This document shows positions 27,750-37,293 of a stretch of 64,000 bases of DNA, piece by piece. Under the pieces are notes generated by a model. It was not told where the DNA came from and ran no database searches. It saw nothing but the letters and a program-made list of their open reading frames with translations. Position 1 is the first letter of the stretch, and each line of letters starts with the position of its first letter. The stretch comes from Bdellovibrio sp. (GTDB lineage: Bacteria; Bdellovibrionota; Bacteriovoracia; Bacteriovoracales; Bacteriovoracaceae): NCBI GenBank assembly GCA_016187935.1, contig JACPIU010000026.1, positions 124,001 through 188,000 on the forward strand, in the 5' to 3' direction. The position numbers and the translations under genes are program-made.

Positions 27750-28991
27750 ATGACTTTACATCTTTGGAAAAATTTTGAGCAAGTTGTATCTCTCCAAGGC
27801 GTAGTCTCTAAGGATGGAAGAAAGCTCATTCCGTCTGATCTCTCTATTATACCCAATGGTGCTGTTATTTTTTCAGATGAGGCAATCTTATGGGTTGGGA
27901 AGTCTAATAATATTCCCAAGCAATTTGACATAGATTATTCAGATTCATTTCATGGACATGTGCTTTTACCAGAAATCATAGATTCACATACCCATCTTAT
28001 TTTTGGTGGTGATCGAGCTCATGAATACGCCCAGAGACTAAATGGTGTCGATTACCAGGAAATTGCGAAGCAGGGTGGGGGTATTAATTACACTGTTTCA
28101 GAAACAAATAAGCTGACTTACGATGAATTATTTAGCATAGCGGAACGACGAATGCATAAGATTTCACAATATGGCATTGGGTCGCTGGAAATAAAAACAG
28201 GATATTCTTTAAATATCGACGGTGAAATTCAACTCTGCAGAATAATACACAAGTTAAAGGAGAAATATTCACCACGTCTTCGAATTTTTTGCACTTTGAT
28301 GGCGGCCCACGCCATTCCTCCTAATTATAATCATTCTGCGGACTATATTCAGGCAGTTGCAATTCCATGTCTCGAAATGACGGCCAAGGAAGGTCTTATC
28401 GATTTTGTAGATATTTTTCATGAACGTGGCTATTTTACTGACGAAGACTTAGAGAAAATCGCATCTACTGCCGCTCGCCTTGGCGTAGCACTTAAAGTTC
28501 ACGCTGACGAGTTTAATGATAACCACGGAGCCTTTTTTGCCGCCCATTTCAATGCTGTAAGCGCTGATCATTTATTAAAAGTATCCAATGCCGGAATCAA
28601 TGCACTAGCACAATCAAAAACTGTTGCAACATTGCTTCCGGGTACTGGTCTCTTTCTTGGCAAGGGAATGGCAAACGCACGTCAACTTCTAGATGCAGGT
28701 GTTAAAGTTGCTCTTGCCTCAGATTATAACCCCGGAAGCTGCCATTATGATAATCTCTTGTTTCTCGCAAGTATCGCTGCCCCCTCTTATAAGATGAATC
28801 TGGCAGAACTTTGGGCAGGGATTACTTTTAATGCCGCAGGTGCTTTAGGCCTCATGACAAGTGGTGCAATTCTCCCAGGTTTTTTACCTAGATTTTCCAT
28901 ATTTAAAACAAAGAGTTTTGAACATATTACCTACACTTGGGGAGAAAATACTTTCGTTCAGGACAAGCGGTATTCAGAAACTAAGGTTTAA
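27750..28991 (+). CDS. hutI: Imidazolonepropionase
   Basis: Third step of histidine breakdown: opens imidazolonepropionate to N-formimino-glutamate. This metal-dependent amidohydrolase of 413 residues has the DSHTHLIFGGDRAHEYAQRL metal site, GGGINYTVSETN, the catalytic HADEFND and SDYNPGSCHYDNLLFLAS near the end. It is the last gene of the run: the enzyme for the following step (HutG, or HutF/FtcD) is not in the window. Its last 11 bp overlap the end of the convergent thioredoxin-like gene, with no terminator. Confidence 0.96.
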   Translation: MTLHLWKNFEQVVSLQGVVSKDGRKLIPSDLSIIPNGAVIFSDEAILWVGKSNNIPKQFDIDYSDSFHGHVLLPEIIDSHTHLIFGGDRAHEYAQRLNGVDYQEIAKQGGGINYTVSETNKLTYDELFSIAERRMHKISQYGIGSLEIKTGYSLNIDGEIQLCRIIHKLKEKYSPRLRIFCTLMAAHAIPPNYNHSADYIQAVAIPCLEMTAKEGLIDFVDIFHERGYFTDEDLEKIASTAARLGVALKVHADEFNDNHGAFFAAHFNAVSADHLLKVSNAGINALAQSKTVATLLPGTGLFLGKGMANARQLLDAGVKVALASDYNPGSCHYDNLLFLASIAAPSYKMNLAELWAGITFNAAGALGLMTSGAILPGFLPRFSIFKTKSFEHITYTWGENTFVQDKRYSETKV

Positions 28992-29550
28992 GCGCTAGCC
29001 TAATCGATTCTGAAAATTCCTTTGCCGTAAAATCCTTTTGCCCTTGAATTACATCGATGATTTTCCCATTCTTAAAAATCAGGGTTTGAGGAATAGTAGA
29101 AATGAAAAGTCGATTAGCCAATATTGAATCTTTATCAGGAATCAGGGGAAATTGAATTGAGAACTTTGAAGAAATTTTTTCAATATTTTTTTGTTGATCC
29201 TCAGTATCTTCATTGACACCAAAAATCATCACTTCATTTTTATTAAATTGCTTATGCAAATCAACTAACCCAGGCATTTCTTCTAAACAAGGCATACACC
29301 ATGCTGCCCAAAAATTTATCACAATAATCTTGGCCGGCATCTTTGAAGCTTCATAAACAACACCATTGTAATCAACTAAATTAAGAGTTTTAAAGACATG
29401 CTCAAGTTGGGCGGCACGATTACTTTCGAGAGTCGTAGGTCCAGCTACCAATTTAAAATTATTAAAAATAATTTGACCAACCAACACACCCGTAAATGTT
29501 AGAATGAAGAATAAAAGCGGTAGTATTTTCGCTCTATTAATTAACTTCAT
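28981..29550 (-). CDS. TlpA-like membrane-anchored thioredoxin
   Basis: A 189-residue protein with an N-terminal hydrophobic anchor (about 8-30) and a periplasmic thioredoxin fold. The active site is WAAWCMPCLEEMP, with Cys85 and Cys88, and the conserved cis-Pro lies in ISTIPQTLIF. TlpA/ResA-type proteins reduce disulfides in periplasmic partners such as cytochrome c apoproteins. No partner is encoded nearby. The frame is open to an ATG at 29595, but the ATG at 29550 starts directly before the basic anchor with AAGG just upstream, so it is preferred. Convergent with hutI, with an 11-bp overlap. Confidence 0.85.
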   Translation of the reverse strand: MKLINRAKILPLLFFILTFTGVLVGQIIFNNFKLVAGPTTLESNRAAQLEHVFKTLNLVDYNGVVYEASKMPAKIIVINFWAAWCMPCLEEMPGLVDLHKQFNKNEVMIFGVNEDTEDQQKNIEKISSKFSIQFPLIPDKDSILANRLFISTIPQTLIFKNGKIIDVIQGQKDFTAKEFSESIRLALKP

Positions 29551-29598
29551 AAACCTTAAAATTATATGAAATTGGTAAAATTGCAAGGTAGTCATAAC

Positions 29599-29808
29599 AT
29601 GGGCGATCTAAATAAGAAACCCGATTTTTGTACTCAACTTAGTCATGAATCAGGCCAAACGTTCATTGAATTCATGTTTTTATTTCTAGTTGTACTATTT
29701 CTGTCTTACGGCATGATTAAAGGTCTCGATGTAGGAATTGGCGGTCAATGGGAAAAGTTAGTTAAAAAAATAGCTGCACCTACTGGCGATGCAATTAAAG
29801 TTCGCTAA
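29599..29808 (+). CDS. Tiny pilin-like or TadE-like protein
   Basis: A 69-residue protein. After 18 polar residues it has SGQTFIEFMFLFLVVLFLSY: Gly-Gln-x-x-Ile-Glu followed by a hydrophobic helix, the hallmark of type IV pilin, Flp-pilin and TadE N-termini, in which Glu5 of the mature protein matters for assembly. A short charged tail (GIGGQWEKLVKKIAAP) follows. No prepilin peptidase or Tad gene is nearby. An in-frame ATG at 29566 exists but would leave only 15 bp to the divergent gene; the ATG at 29599 has AAGG ten bases upstream. It sits 28 bp before glpK. Confidence 0.55.
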   Translation: MGDLNKKPDFCTQLSHESGQTFIEFMFLFLVVLFLSYGMIKGLDVGIGGQWEKLVKKIAAPTGDAIKVR

Positions 29809-29836
29809 AATTGTGGATACTTTATAGGTTAAAAAT

Positions 29837-31327
29837 ATGAAATATTATTTGGCCATCGATCAAGGTACTACTGGCACTACCGCTCTGCTGGTTGATGCTA
29901 ATACATTTAACTTTATTGATAAGGTAACTTTAGAGCATCCTCAATTCTACCCCACCCCTGGTCATGTTGAGCATAGTCTTGTTGAAATATGGAAAACAGT
30001 TCGTGAATCTATCTCCATGCTTCTCACCAAAACAAAATCTAATGCTAAAGATATTGTTGGAATTGGCATTACAAACCAACGCGAAACTACTTGCGCTTTT
30101 GACCGCAAAGGCAATGCTTTGGCAAAGGCCATCGTATGGCAAGATCGCCGTACGATAAATTTCTGCAAGGAAATTGTAAGAGATGGGAAACAAGATCTTA
30201 TCAAAGCAAAAACAGGACTTCCTGTTGATCCCTATTTTTCCGCAACAAAAATTCATTGGCTTCTTAATTACAATGAAAACGTAAAAGTTGAAAATAGAAG
30301 TGATAATGTTCTCTTTGGTACCATAGACACTTATTTGACCTTTAAACTTTCCGGTGGCAGGGCCTATGTGACTGAGCCAAGTAATGCTTCTCGCACGATG
30401 CTGATGAATTTAAAAACGTGCCAATGGGATGATGAGTTGCTTAGTTATTTCAAAGTCAGAAAAACCTCTCTTCCTCAAATTCATGATACTTTTGGGCATT
30501 TTGGTGTAACACATGGTCTAGATTTCCTGCCGGATAACATACCTATTTCATGCCTTTTTGGGGATCAGCAATCTGCCCTATTCGGACAAGCTTGCTTAAG
30601 GCCAGGTTCTATAAAATGTACATATGGCACCGGAGCTTTCCTACTGCTCAACACTGGTAGCAATATTGTCTTTTCGAATAACGGCTTACTAACTACCATT
30701 GCCTATTCATGCAAAGGGGAGAAACAATACGCGATTGAAGGTAGCTGTTATATTGCAGGAGCAGCAGTTCAATGGCTTCGTGACAATCTGAAAATTATAA
30801 ATTCAAGTAGTGAAATCGAGGTACTTGCAAAGCAAGTTTCAAATTTGACAGAGATGGAATTTATATATTTTCTACCATTTTTCACAGGTCTTGGTTCACC
30901 CTACTGGGTTAGTGAGGCCAAAGCGGCACTCGTTGGTCTTACACGTGATTCCGGGCCATCTCACATTGCACGAGCATGTTTAGAGGGGATCTGTTTTTCA
31001 ATCAATGATTTGATTCAAACAATGCGCAATGACTCAGGTCTACTTATCACGACTCTGAAGGTTGATGGAGGAGCTGTTGTTAATGACTTACTTATGTCTA
31101 TGCAGGCAACAATTTCTAATTCACAAATTATCCGCCCACGCGTGATTGAAACGACTGCCTACGGAGCCGCATTAGGTGCCGCAATCGGTCTTGGCAATTT
31201 GCAAATGGAAGGAATTTCCCATCTATGGAAGGAGGACGCTATCTTTGAAAAAAATCCTGAGTGGACAGATTATTTCAACACTAAGTACGCAGGTTGGGGA
31301 AAGTTAATTAAGAAATTATATCTCTGA
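29837..31327 (+). CDS. glpK: Glycerol kinase
   Basis: Phosphorylates glycerol to glycerol 3-phosphate. The 496 residues are full length for the FGGY family: the N-terminal phosphate loop AIDQGTTGTTALL, GITNQRETT, IVWQDRRT, the glycerol-site GTIDTYLTFKLSGG, LFGDQQSALFGQACLRPG, KCTYGTGAFLL and the C-terminal DGGAVVND. The glycerol facilitator (glpF) and dehydrogenase (glpD) are not adjacent, so it seems to be transcribed alone or after the small pilin-like gene. Its last 20 bp overlap the end of convergent radA. Confidence 0.96.
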   Translation: MKYYLAIDQGTTGTTALLVDANTFNFIDKVTLEHPQFYPTPGHVEHSLVEIWKTVRESISMLLTKTKSNAKDIVGIGITNQRETTCAFDRKGNALAKAIVWQDRRTINFCKEIVRDGKQDLIKAKTGLPVDPYFSATKIHWLLNYNENVKVENRSDNVLFGTIDTYLTFKLSGGRAYVTEPSNASRTMLMNLKTCQWDDELLSYFKVRKTSLPQIHDTFGHFGVTHGLDFLPDNIPISCLFGDQQSALFGQACLRPGSIKCTYGTGAFLLLNTGSNIVFSNNGLLTTIAYSCKGEKQYAIEGSCYIAGAAVQWLRDNLKIINSSSEIEVLAKQVSNLTEMEFIYFLPFFTGLGSPYWVSEAKAALVGLTRDSGPSHIARACLEGICFSINDLIQTMRNDSGLLITTLKVDGGAVVNDLLMSMQATISNSQIIRPRVIETTAYGAALGAAIGLGNLQMEGISHLWKEDAIFEKNPEWTDYFNTKYAGWGKLIKKLYL

Positions 31328-32681
31328 TTTCAATTGCATTTTTTATTCCAATTATCTCAAGGTCAAAATGACCTATCAATTTTTTGGCAGCTTGTGTCGA
31401 ACAGATCATTTTTTTGTAGTTCATTAAAGCAATTTCTTTTGCTCTTAGTTCTGGAAATTGAACACTCCTGACTTCTCCAGTTAAACCTACTTCCCCCAAA
31501 AATATAGTCCGCTCTAATATTGGCCTTGATAAAAAAGAACTAACTAGGGATGCAATAATCGATAAATCACTATCTCTTCCGGTTAATTTAAGACCTCCCA
31601 CAACATTCACGTAAATATCGCTGTAGCTAACAGGCATTTTGAAATATTTCTCAATAATTGCAATGAGCAAATTAAGACGATTAAGCTCTAGACCTTGAGT
31701 TGTTCTGCGGCCATTTCCATATTTATTCTCTACAACTAATGCTTGTGTTTCAACAATAAGTGGTCTTGTTCCTTCAAGCAAACATGTTAATGATCTTCCA
31801 TGTCCTGATTCAATACTTTCTACTAGAAAAACTTTACTCGGATTCGGAACTTCTTCAAGCCCATCTTCCGTCATTTGAAAAATACCAACTTCATTCGTGC
31901 TCCCAAAGCGATTTTTAATACATCGTAAAAATCGATAATTATTAAGTGAATCACCTTCAAAATAAATTACGCAATCAACCATATGCTCAAGCATTTTCGG
32001 TCCAGCGATGTTTCCTTCTTTGGTCACATGTCCTACTACAAAAGTGGTAATTGCATTTTGCTTTGAAATTGACATCAATTGATAAGTCACTTCCCGAATC
32101 TGAGTAACAGTACCTGGAGGAGCGTCAATATCTTCTGAAAATATTGTTTGGATAGAATCGACAATCAGGAACTTCGGTCTTAGCTTGGTTAAAGTATTTT
32201 TAATCTTTTCAATTGAACAATCGTTCAAAAAATGGATATTTTTTGCATCTATTTTCAGTCTTTGTGCTCTCTGATTAACTTGATGACCTGATTCTTCGCC
32301 ACTTATATAAAGCAACTTATCACTTGTAACATCAACAATCTTGCCCGCTGTCATTAAAAGCAATGTCGATTTCCCAATACCAGGCTCTCCGCCAATAAGA
32401 ACAAAGCTTGATTTTGTTACTCCTCCTCCAAGAACCCTATCAAATTCAGCGATACCAGTTTGAACTTTTAATGATTCATTTAAATCTTCAGAAAAGTTAG
32501 CTAATTCTCTAGCTTCATTTTTTTGATCTTCAATATTAAGTCTGCGAGCTGCAATTTTACCTGTCGATTCAATTTCTTCTGTAAAAGAATTCCATTGTTC
32601 ACATTCAGGGCATCGGCCCATCCATTTTTGAGTTTGATAAGTGCAGTTTGTGCACACAAAATTGATATTTTTCTTACTCAT
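31308..32681 (-). CDS. radA: DNA repair protein RadA (Sms)
   Basis: A RecA-like branch-migration helicase that helps process recombination intermediates. The 457 residues have the expected layout: a C4 zinc finger (Cys10, Cys13, Cys24, Cys27), Walker A GGEPGIGKSTLLL, the RadA-specific KNRFGS motif, and a C-terminal Lon-like domain (VNVVGGLKLTGRDSDLSI, LGEVGLTGEVRSV). Its ATG lies inside the end of ligA (8-bp overlap), so ligA and radA are one operon joining two repair functions. Confidence 0.95.
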   Translation of the reverse strand: MSKKNINFVCTNCTYQTQKWMGRCPECEQWNSFTEEIESTGKIAARRLNIEDQKNEARELANFSEDLNESLKVQTGIAEFDRVLGGGVTKSSFVLIGGEPGIGKSTLLLMTAGKIVDVTSDKLLYISGEESGHQVNQRAQRLKIDAKNIHFLNDCSIEKIKNTLTKLRPKFLIVDSIQTIFSEDIDAPPGTVTQIREVTYQLMSISKQNAITTFVVGHVTKEGNIAGPKMLEHMVDCVIYFEGDSLNNYRFLRCIKNRFGSTNEVGIFQMTEDGLEEVPNPSKVFLVESIESGHGRSLTCLLEGTRPLIVETQALVVENKYGNGRRTTQGLELNRLNLLIAIIEKYFKMPVSYSDIYVNVVGGLKLTGRDSDLSIIASLVSSFLSRPILERTIFLGEVGLTGEVRSVQFPELRAKEIALMNYKKMICSTQAAKKLIGHFDLEIIGIKNAIEIRDIIS

Positions 32682-34557
32682 TTAAATGGCCTATCATTTT
32701 GTAAAAATCATGCTCCGATATAATCGGTACACCTATCTTTTTTGCCTTTTCAAATTTTGAAGAACTCGATTCCTTTTCGTTACTAACCAGAAAATCGGTA
32801 TTTTTCGACACAGAGTTACTAACGATTCCCCCATTCTTCCGAACAAGTTCTTCAAATTCATTTCTTTTTATAGATAATTCCCCAGTCAAGGCAAACACTT
32901 TCCCACCTAAGATGTCATTTGTTTCACTTTTTTCAATTATGAAACCTAATTTTAATAATTTATCGATTATCGGTTTTTTTTCTCGAAAAGATTTTAGGAA
33001 CTCGGTAGCGCTCTTCTCGGCCAATCCTTCTACTTTTAACAAATCATCAAGTTTAGCATTTTCTAATTTTTCCAATGAATCAAAGCCTGCTTGCACAATT
33101 TTTTCACTTTTATTTATGCTAACTCCGGTAATCCCAAGACTGCCCAAGAGTTTTGTGAGCGATGTCGTTTTTGTGATCTGTATATTTGCATATAGTTTAT
33201 CTGCCAGCTTTTCCTTTGTTTTCTCCAATGAAAGTAGGTCTTCCCTTGTAAGTCGATACAGATCAGGAATCTCCTTTACTAATCCTTTTTTGATCATTTC
33301 CAGCAATCTTTTTTCGGAAATGTCATAGATTCCCATTTTACTAATAAAATCCAAAATGCCCTGTTTGATCCGCTCAGGACATTTTTTGTTCAAACACATT
33401 AATCTGATGCGATCGATGGAAAGTGGTCCTTCGCACGAAGGACACCTTTCTGGAATTTCAATTTCTCCTCTTGTCGAAATTTCAACCGAAAGAAATTTTG
33501 GAATGACTTCTCCAGACCTTATTATCTCAATTGTATCGCCTACCTTTATGTTGAATTGTTTAACAATCCCGTAATTGTGCAGTGTAACATTTGAAACTTT
33601 TGCGCCAGAAAGTTCCACTGCTGCTACTTCTGCCACAGGTGTTAGTATCCCATTTTTTGATGGATACCAATTTATCTTGTTGATTTTTGTTTTTTTTGAT
33701 TGCCCTTGAAATTTAAAAGCGATTTTATACTTCGGGTGGTGGGAAGTTTGCCCCAATTCATTGTGGAGCTTCACGTTGTCAAATCCGACGACCATTCCAT
33801 CTATTAGAAGATCTCCAGATTCCATCATATTTTTTATTTCATCAATTTCATCGCACAACTCTTTCTTGTGCTTTACCAACTGATAATGGGGGATTTTAAA
33901 ACCGATTCGTTCAAGTAATTTAAACTTATCATGCTCGTGCTCAATCTTGATGTCTGTGTCGAGAATATCAAAAGCAATAAAATTCAAATATCGGCAGAGT
34001 TCAATATGATCTTTTCTTGAGATCAAACCGGCAACAATATTTCTTTGCGATGATGGCGGATCCAATTCAGCTTTTTTCATTTCCTCTGCGAGTTGTAAAA
34101 AAGGTTCCATCTCACAATATAGTTCTCCACGAATCTCTGCATTCATCTCCAACTTTTTTGGAATAGCATCAATCCAAATAACCTTTTCCGTAATATCCTC
34201 TCCATACTCACCATCACCTCTAGTTTTGGCCATTTTGAGCCTTCCATCTTCATACACAAGTGAACAGCTCACACCGTCTATTTTCGGCGTAATGACAACT
34301 TCGCGATTTTGCATCCATTCTAGAAGATCATCTAAAATATAAGTTTTATCCAGGCTCAACATTTTGTGACTATGCTTGATTTTCTTGCTTGAAAACGTCG
34401 CTGTACCAACGATATTTAATGCATAATTTGTCGGATCTCTTTTTCTCAATTCGTCTTCGAGGGCGTCATATTCACTATCAGATATCTCCGGCTTACCCTG
34501 GTAATAAAGGGCCTTGTGCCGTTTTATCAGCTTCTCTAATTCCTCCACTCTCGTCAT
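32674..34557 (-). CDS. ligA: NAD-dependent DNA ligase
   Basis: Seals nicks in replication and repair. The order of domains is standard: domain Ia (SDSEYDALEDEL), adenylation site TPKIDG with Lys92, SSQRNIVAGLISRKD, OB-fold, a four-cysteine zinc finger (CPSCEG...CLNKKC), HhH repeats (LGSLGITGVS, LLKVEGLAEKSA) and a C-terminal BRCT domain (LGGKVFALTGEL onward). At 627 residues it is about 40 shorter than E. coli LigA; the active-site Lys at 92 instead of about 115 shows a shortened N-terminal domain. GAGG lies six bases before the ATG. Co-transcribed with radA. Confidence 0.95.
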   Translation of the reverse strand: MTRVEELEKLIKRHKALYYQGKPEISDSEYDALEDELRKRDPTNYALNIVGTATFSSKKIKHSHKMLSLDKTYILDDLLEWMQNREVVITPKIDGVSCSLVYEDGRLKMAKTRGDGEYGEDITEKVIWIDAIPKKLEMNAEIRGELYCEMEPFLQLAEEMKKAELDPPSSQRNIVAGLISRKDHIELCRYLNFIAFDILDTDIKIEHEHDKFKLLERIGFKIPHYQLVKHKKELCDEIDEIKNMMESGDLLIDGMVVGFDNVKLHNELGQTSHHPKYKIAFKFQGQSKKTKINKINWYPSKNGILTPVAEVAAVELSGAKVSNVTLHNYGIVKQFNIKVGDTIEIIRSGEVIPKFLSVEISTRGEIEIPERCPSCEGPLSIDRIRLMCLNKKCPERIKQGILDFISKMGIYDISEKRLLEMIKKGLVKEIPDLYRLTREDLLSLEKTKEKLADKLYANIQITKTTSLTKLLGSLGITGVSINKSEKIVQAGFDSLEKLENAKLDDLLKVEGLAEKSATEFLKSFREKKPIIDKLLKLGFIIEKSETNDILGGKVFALTGELSIKRNEFEELVRKNGGIVSNSVSKNTDFLVSNEKESSSSKFEKAKKIGVPIISEHDFYKMIGHLNE

Positions 34558-34565
34558 TGAATTCC

Positions 34566-36038
34566 TCAGAAGGAAAAAGTCGTACCAAATTTTAAAGAAG
34601 TTCTCTTGTTGCCTACTTCTCTATTATTTGAAAACTGTGCATTAGTAGTTTGAATATTCACTTCCCCATCCAATGTCATGCCTGGCGAATAATTGTATTT
34701 ACCAAAAAAACTTAGATCATACCCTGATGTAGATTCTGCCTCACCGTAAATATTTATCTCTTCTGCATATTTTGGCGACACCAATATATCTAATCCGATT
34801 CCGGCGCGAAATATGTTTTTTATGGGAATCGTACCTCGCACGGCAAACAGCAGACCTTTGTAAGAAAATTTTGTCAGCCCATCTGTGGTATTGTTGTCAT
34901 GAGAGAAAGAATACTTTCCATATCCTATGCCGACATCTAGTTGTGGGCCGTAAAAAAATCCTAACGGCAAATATTTGTAGCCAAATTTTAACTTCAAAGC
35001 TGAAGGCCCGACTGTATAAGAACTATTCTGGAACGTACCTTCCTTTTGCTTGAGAGAAGCGAATGCCTTATCTATATAGAGCGATGACCAAAAAACTCTT
35101 GTAATCCAACTTTCCACGCCGACTCCGACGCCTGCCCCAAATCCACCAATTTCTTTGGCAGTACCAGAACTATCGGTCAGAGTGGTTGAAATATTGTTAA
35201 ATGAGAGACCTACGCTGGCTTCACCCAATTTTCCGAATTTATTACTCTCATCAATTTTTGATACAGCAGTTTCTTTTGTAGTGCTCTCTATTCTCACAAT
35301 CCAATCGCCAACACTGATACTACTCTGTTTATTTAATTCGTTTATTTTTCCTTGCGACTGTGAGTTATTTGTGTGAAAAATTGTTCCCCTTCCAATAACT
35401 GCCGTTTCCCAGTCGACTATTTCTTTTAAGAGTGGATGTGCGCGCTTCCTTAGAGGTTTTACAATTTTAAATTCACTGCCTTCATGGAGGCCATTGTCGC
35501 TGCCAGCGTCAATAGCAACTTGCATGCCTATTATTGATGTAATCAAACCGTCATATGGAATTGTCTTTTGATATTCATTTAACCAGTTGAAAACTGTTTG
35601 AGAAATTAAATCGACATCAAGTTCTTTGATTGTCGCACTTTCATTAAAGTAAATGTCTGAGCCATTTTGACCAATTATAGTGACTTGCACCATATTTCCC
35701 GCTTGTCCTGGTCTTATCTGTATTCTTATTAATGATCCTGCGCCTGTCTTTTCCGCAACCGCAGAAATTACCTCAGGATATTGCAAGTGCGTTGAGAGAT
35801 TTTTACGATAATTGTTAAGGATGTTGATAACTTCAGAATTCGATCTATAGTAGCACCAACTGCTCTCCCTCAAATGTTTTTCGACATTTTCAAAAACTTT
35901 GAAACCGATTGAATTATCTAATTCATCGGTTATGGGAAGTAAAACGCATCTTCGCATCGTAAGTGTTTCTGTCGCAAAAGCAGAAACCATCATAAAAGAC
36001 AAAGCCGTGCAAATCAGTTTTGTAATTATTTTTCTCAT
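34566..36038 (-). CDS. Exported two-domain protein with C-terminal outer-membrane barrel
   Basis: I do not know this family. It has 490 residues: a signal peptide (MRKIITKLICTALSFMMVSA, cut at AFA), then a periplasmic-looking domain to about 250 (an alpha/beta stretch MRRCVLLPITDELDNSIGFK resembling the start of TolB- or LpoB-like domains, then a small beta domain with GSDNGLHEGSEFKIV). From about 265 come some eight amphipathic strands ending in LKFGTTFSF with a terminal Phe. This suggests an outer-membrane protein with a periplasmic sensor or scaffold domain. It lies 8 bp after ligA's upstream end on the same strand and is divergent from the patatin gene. Confidence 0.55.
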   Translation of the reverse strand: MRKIITKLICTALSFMMVSAFATETLTMRRCVLLPITDELDNSIGFKVFENVEKHLRESSWCYYRSNSEVINILNNYRKNLSTHLQYPEVISAVAEKTGAGSLIRIQIRPGQAGNMVQVTIIGQNGSDIYFNESATIKELDVDLISQTVFNWLNEYQKTIPYDGLITSIIGMQVAIDAGSDNGLHEGSEFKIVKPLRKRAHPLLKEIVDWETAVIGRGTIFHTNNSQSQGKINELNKQSSISVGDWIVRIESTTKETAVSKIDESNKFGKLGEASVGLSFNNISTTLTDSSGTAKEIGGFGAGVGVGVESWITRVFWSSLYIDKAFASLKQKEGTFQNSSYTVGPSALKLKFGYKYLPLGFFYGPQLDVGIGYGKYSFSHDNNTTDGLTKFSYKGLLFAVRGTIPIKNIFRAGIGLDILVSPKYAEEINIYGEAESTSGYDLSFFGKYNYSPGMTLDGEVNIQTTNAQFSNNREVGNKRTSLKFGTTFSF

Positions 36039-36120
36039 AACCTTAATTGGATAAAATTATCATCATTTTTTTGTTATAATTATATCTTAATTATTTCTTT
36101 CTGTTTTAAAAGACTATAGA

Positions 36121-37293
36121 ATGCAAAGCGTCAACCTACTTCCATTCAAGAATAAAAAAGTTGCCTTAGTGCTTTCAGGTGGAGTTGTCAAGGCAGCGGC
36201 TTGGCACCTTGGTGTTTCATTAGCACTTGAGGAACTCGGATTTGTTTTAAAAAATAACAATTCTGACCCAAAGGCCGATTTTGAAATAGGAACTTATGTT
36301 GGCAGTAGTGCTGGCGCTCTTGTTTCTTTATTTTTTGCATGTGGAATAAAACCAATTGATGTCATCCAAGCCTCGGTCGATCCACGAAATGCACGGATTC
36401 GACCTATCACCTACAAAGACATGTTATATCTCGGGCATCCACGCAAGAGACCACCACGTCCATTAATATTTGATCCATTTGAGGATTTCCCTTTTATCAT
36501 TCGTAAGGTTCTTTCTCCCTTTCTAAATATCAGCGGAATTTTTAGTACTAAGGGTTTGTATAAATACATCATTGATAATGTATTGGTGGCCAGCGATTAT
36601 TGTGATTATAAGGCCGACTTGTTTGTTGTTGCAACGCAACTTGATCATTCTCGCAAAGTTATTTTTAGTAAGTATAATTACCCAAGCCCTCTTCATGATA
36701 GCACCGCTCATTATTACACCGGAATTCCTGTCGCCGACTCGGTATGCGCAAGTATGTCTGTTCCTCCATTTTATGTTCCCTATCCCATTGTCAATAATCA
36801 CACTTCTCAAGTTGATTATTATATAGACGGTGAGATCCGAGAGACTCTTTCAACTCACGTTTCGGTTGATAATGGTTGTGAATTTATCATCTCTAGTTGG
36901 ACTCATACACCATATCACTATCAGGATGAAATTGGCTCTCTTGTAAATTACGGTTTACCTGCAATTTGTGTTCAATCTATTTACCTTTTGATTCAGAAAA
37001 AGATTGTAGAATCTCGCGCCAGACGTGCTACCGCGAAAGATATTTTGGATACTGTCTATGATTTTATGCATGGAAATCAATTTTCAAAAAGTGACACTAA
37101 TAAGCTTCTTTCCATTTTGGAACGCAAATTGAACTACAATCCAAAAGTTAGACTTATTGATATTTATCCTACAAATGAGAATTTTAAACTTTTCTTTACA
37201 AATTCTTTTTCTCTTAATTCTGAGAAAATGAGTTACATAGTCAAAATGGGATATAAGCGGACTTTGGAAGTTTTTAAAGAATTTGAATGCTAA
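36121..37293 (+). CDS. Patatin-like phospholipase
   Basis: A 390-residue protein of the patatin/RssA-like serine lipase group. The oxyanion-hole motif is LVLSGGVVKAAAWHLG (Ser19-Gly20-Gly21), the nucleophile elbow is GSSAG with Ser63, and the catalytic Asp of the dyad is Asp236 in YIDGE, where the usual DGG or DGA has become DGE. There is no signal peptide, so it acts in the cytoplasm or is exported by another route. Helical extensions follow from about residue 280. It overlaps the next gene by 7 bp (a lytic transglycosylase), an unusual pairing of a lipase with a wall-cutting enzyme. Confidence 0.82.
   Translation: MQSVNLLPFKNKKVALVLSGGVVKAAAWHLGVSLALEELGFVLKNNNSDPKADFEIGTYVGSSAGALVSLFFACGIKPIDVIQASVDPRNARIRPITYKDMLYLGHPRKRPPRPLIFDPFEDFPFIIRKVLSPFLNISGIFSTKGLYKYIIDNVLVASDYCDYKADLFVVATQLDHSRKVIFSKYNYPSPLHDSTAHYYTGIPVADSVCASMSVPPFYVPYPIVNNHTSQVDYYIDGEIRETLSTHVSVDNGCEFIISSWTHTPYHYQDEIGSLVNYGLPAICVQSIYLLIQKKIVESRARRATAKDILDTVYDFMHGNQFSKSDTNKLLSILERKLNYNPKVRLIDIYPTNENFKLFFTNSFSLNSEKMSYIVKMGYKRTLEVFKEFEC

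Noticed and set aside
24533-28991. Recent horizontal transfer of the hut genes
   Set aside because: Base composition and start signals look like the neighbours, there are no flanking repeats or mobile genes, and the run is tightly joined to rpe.
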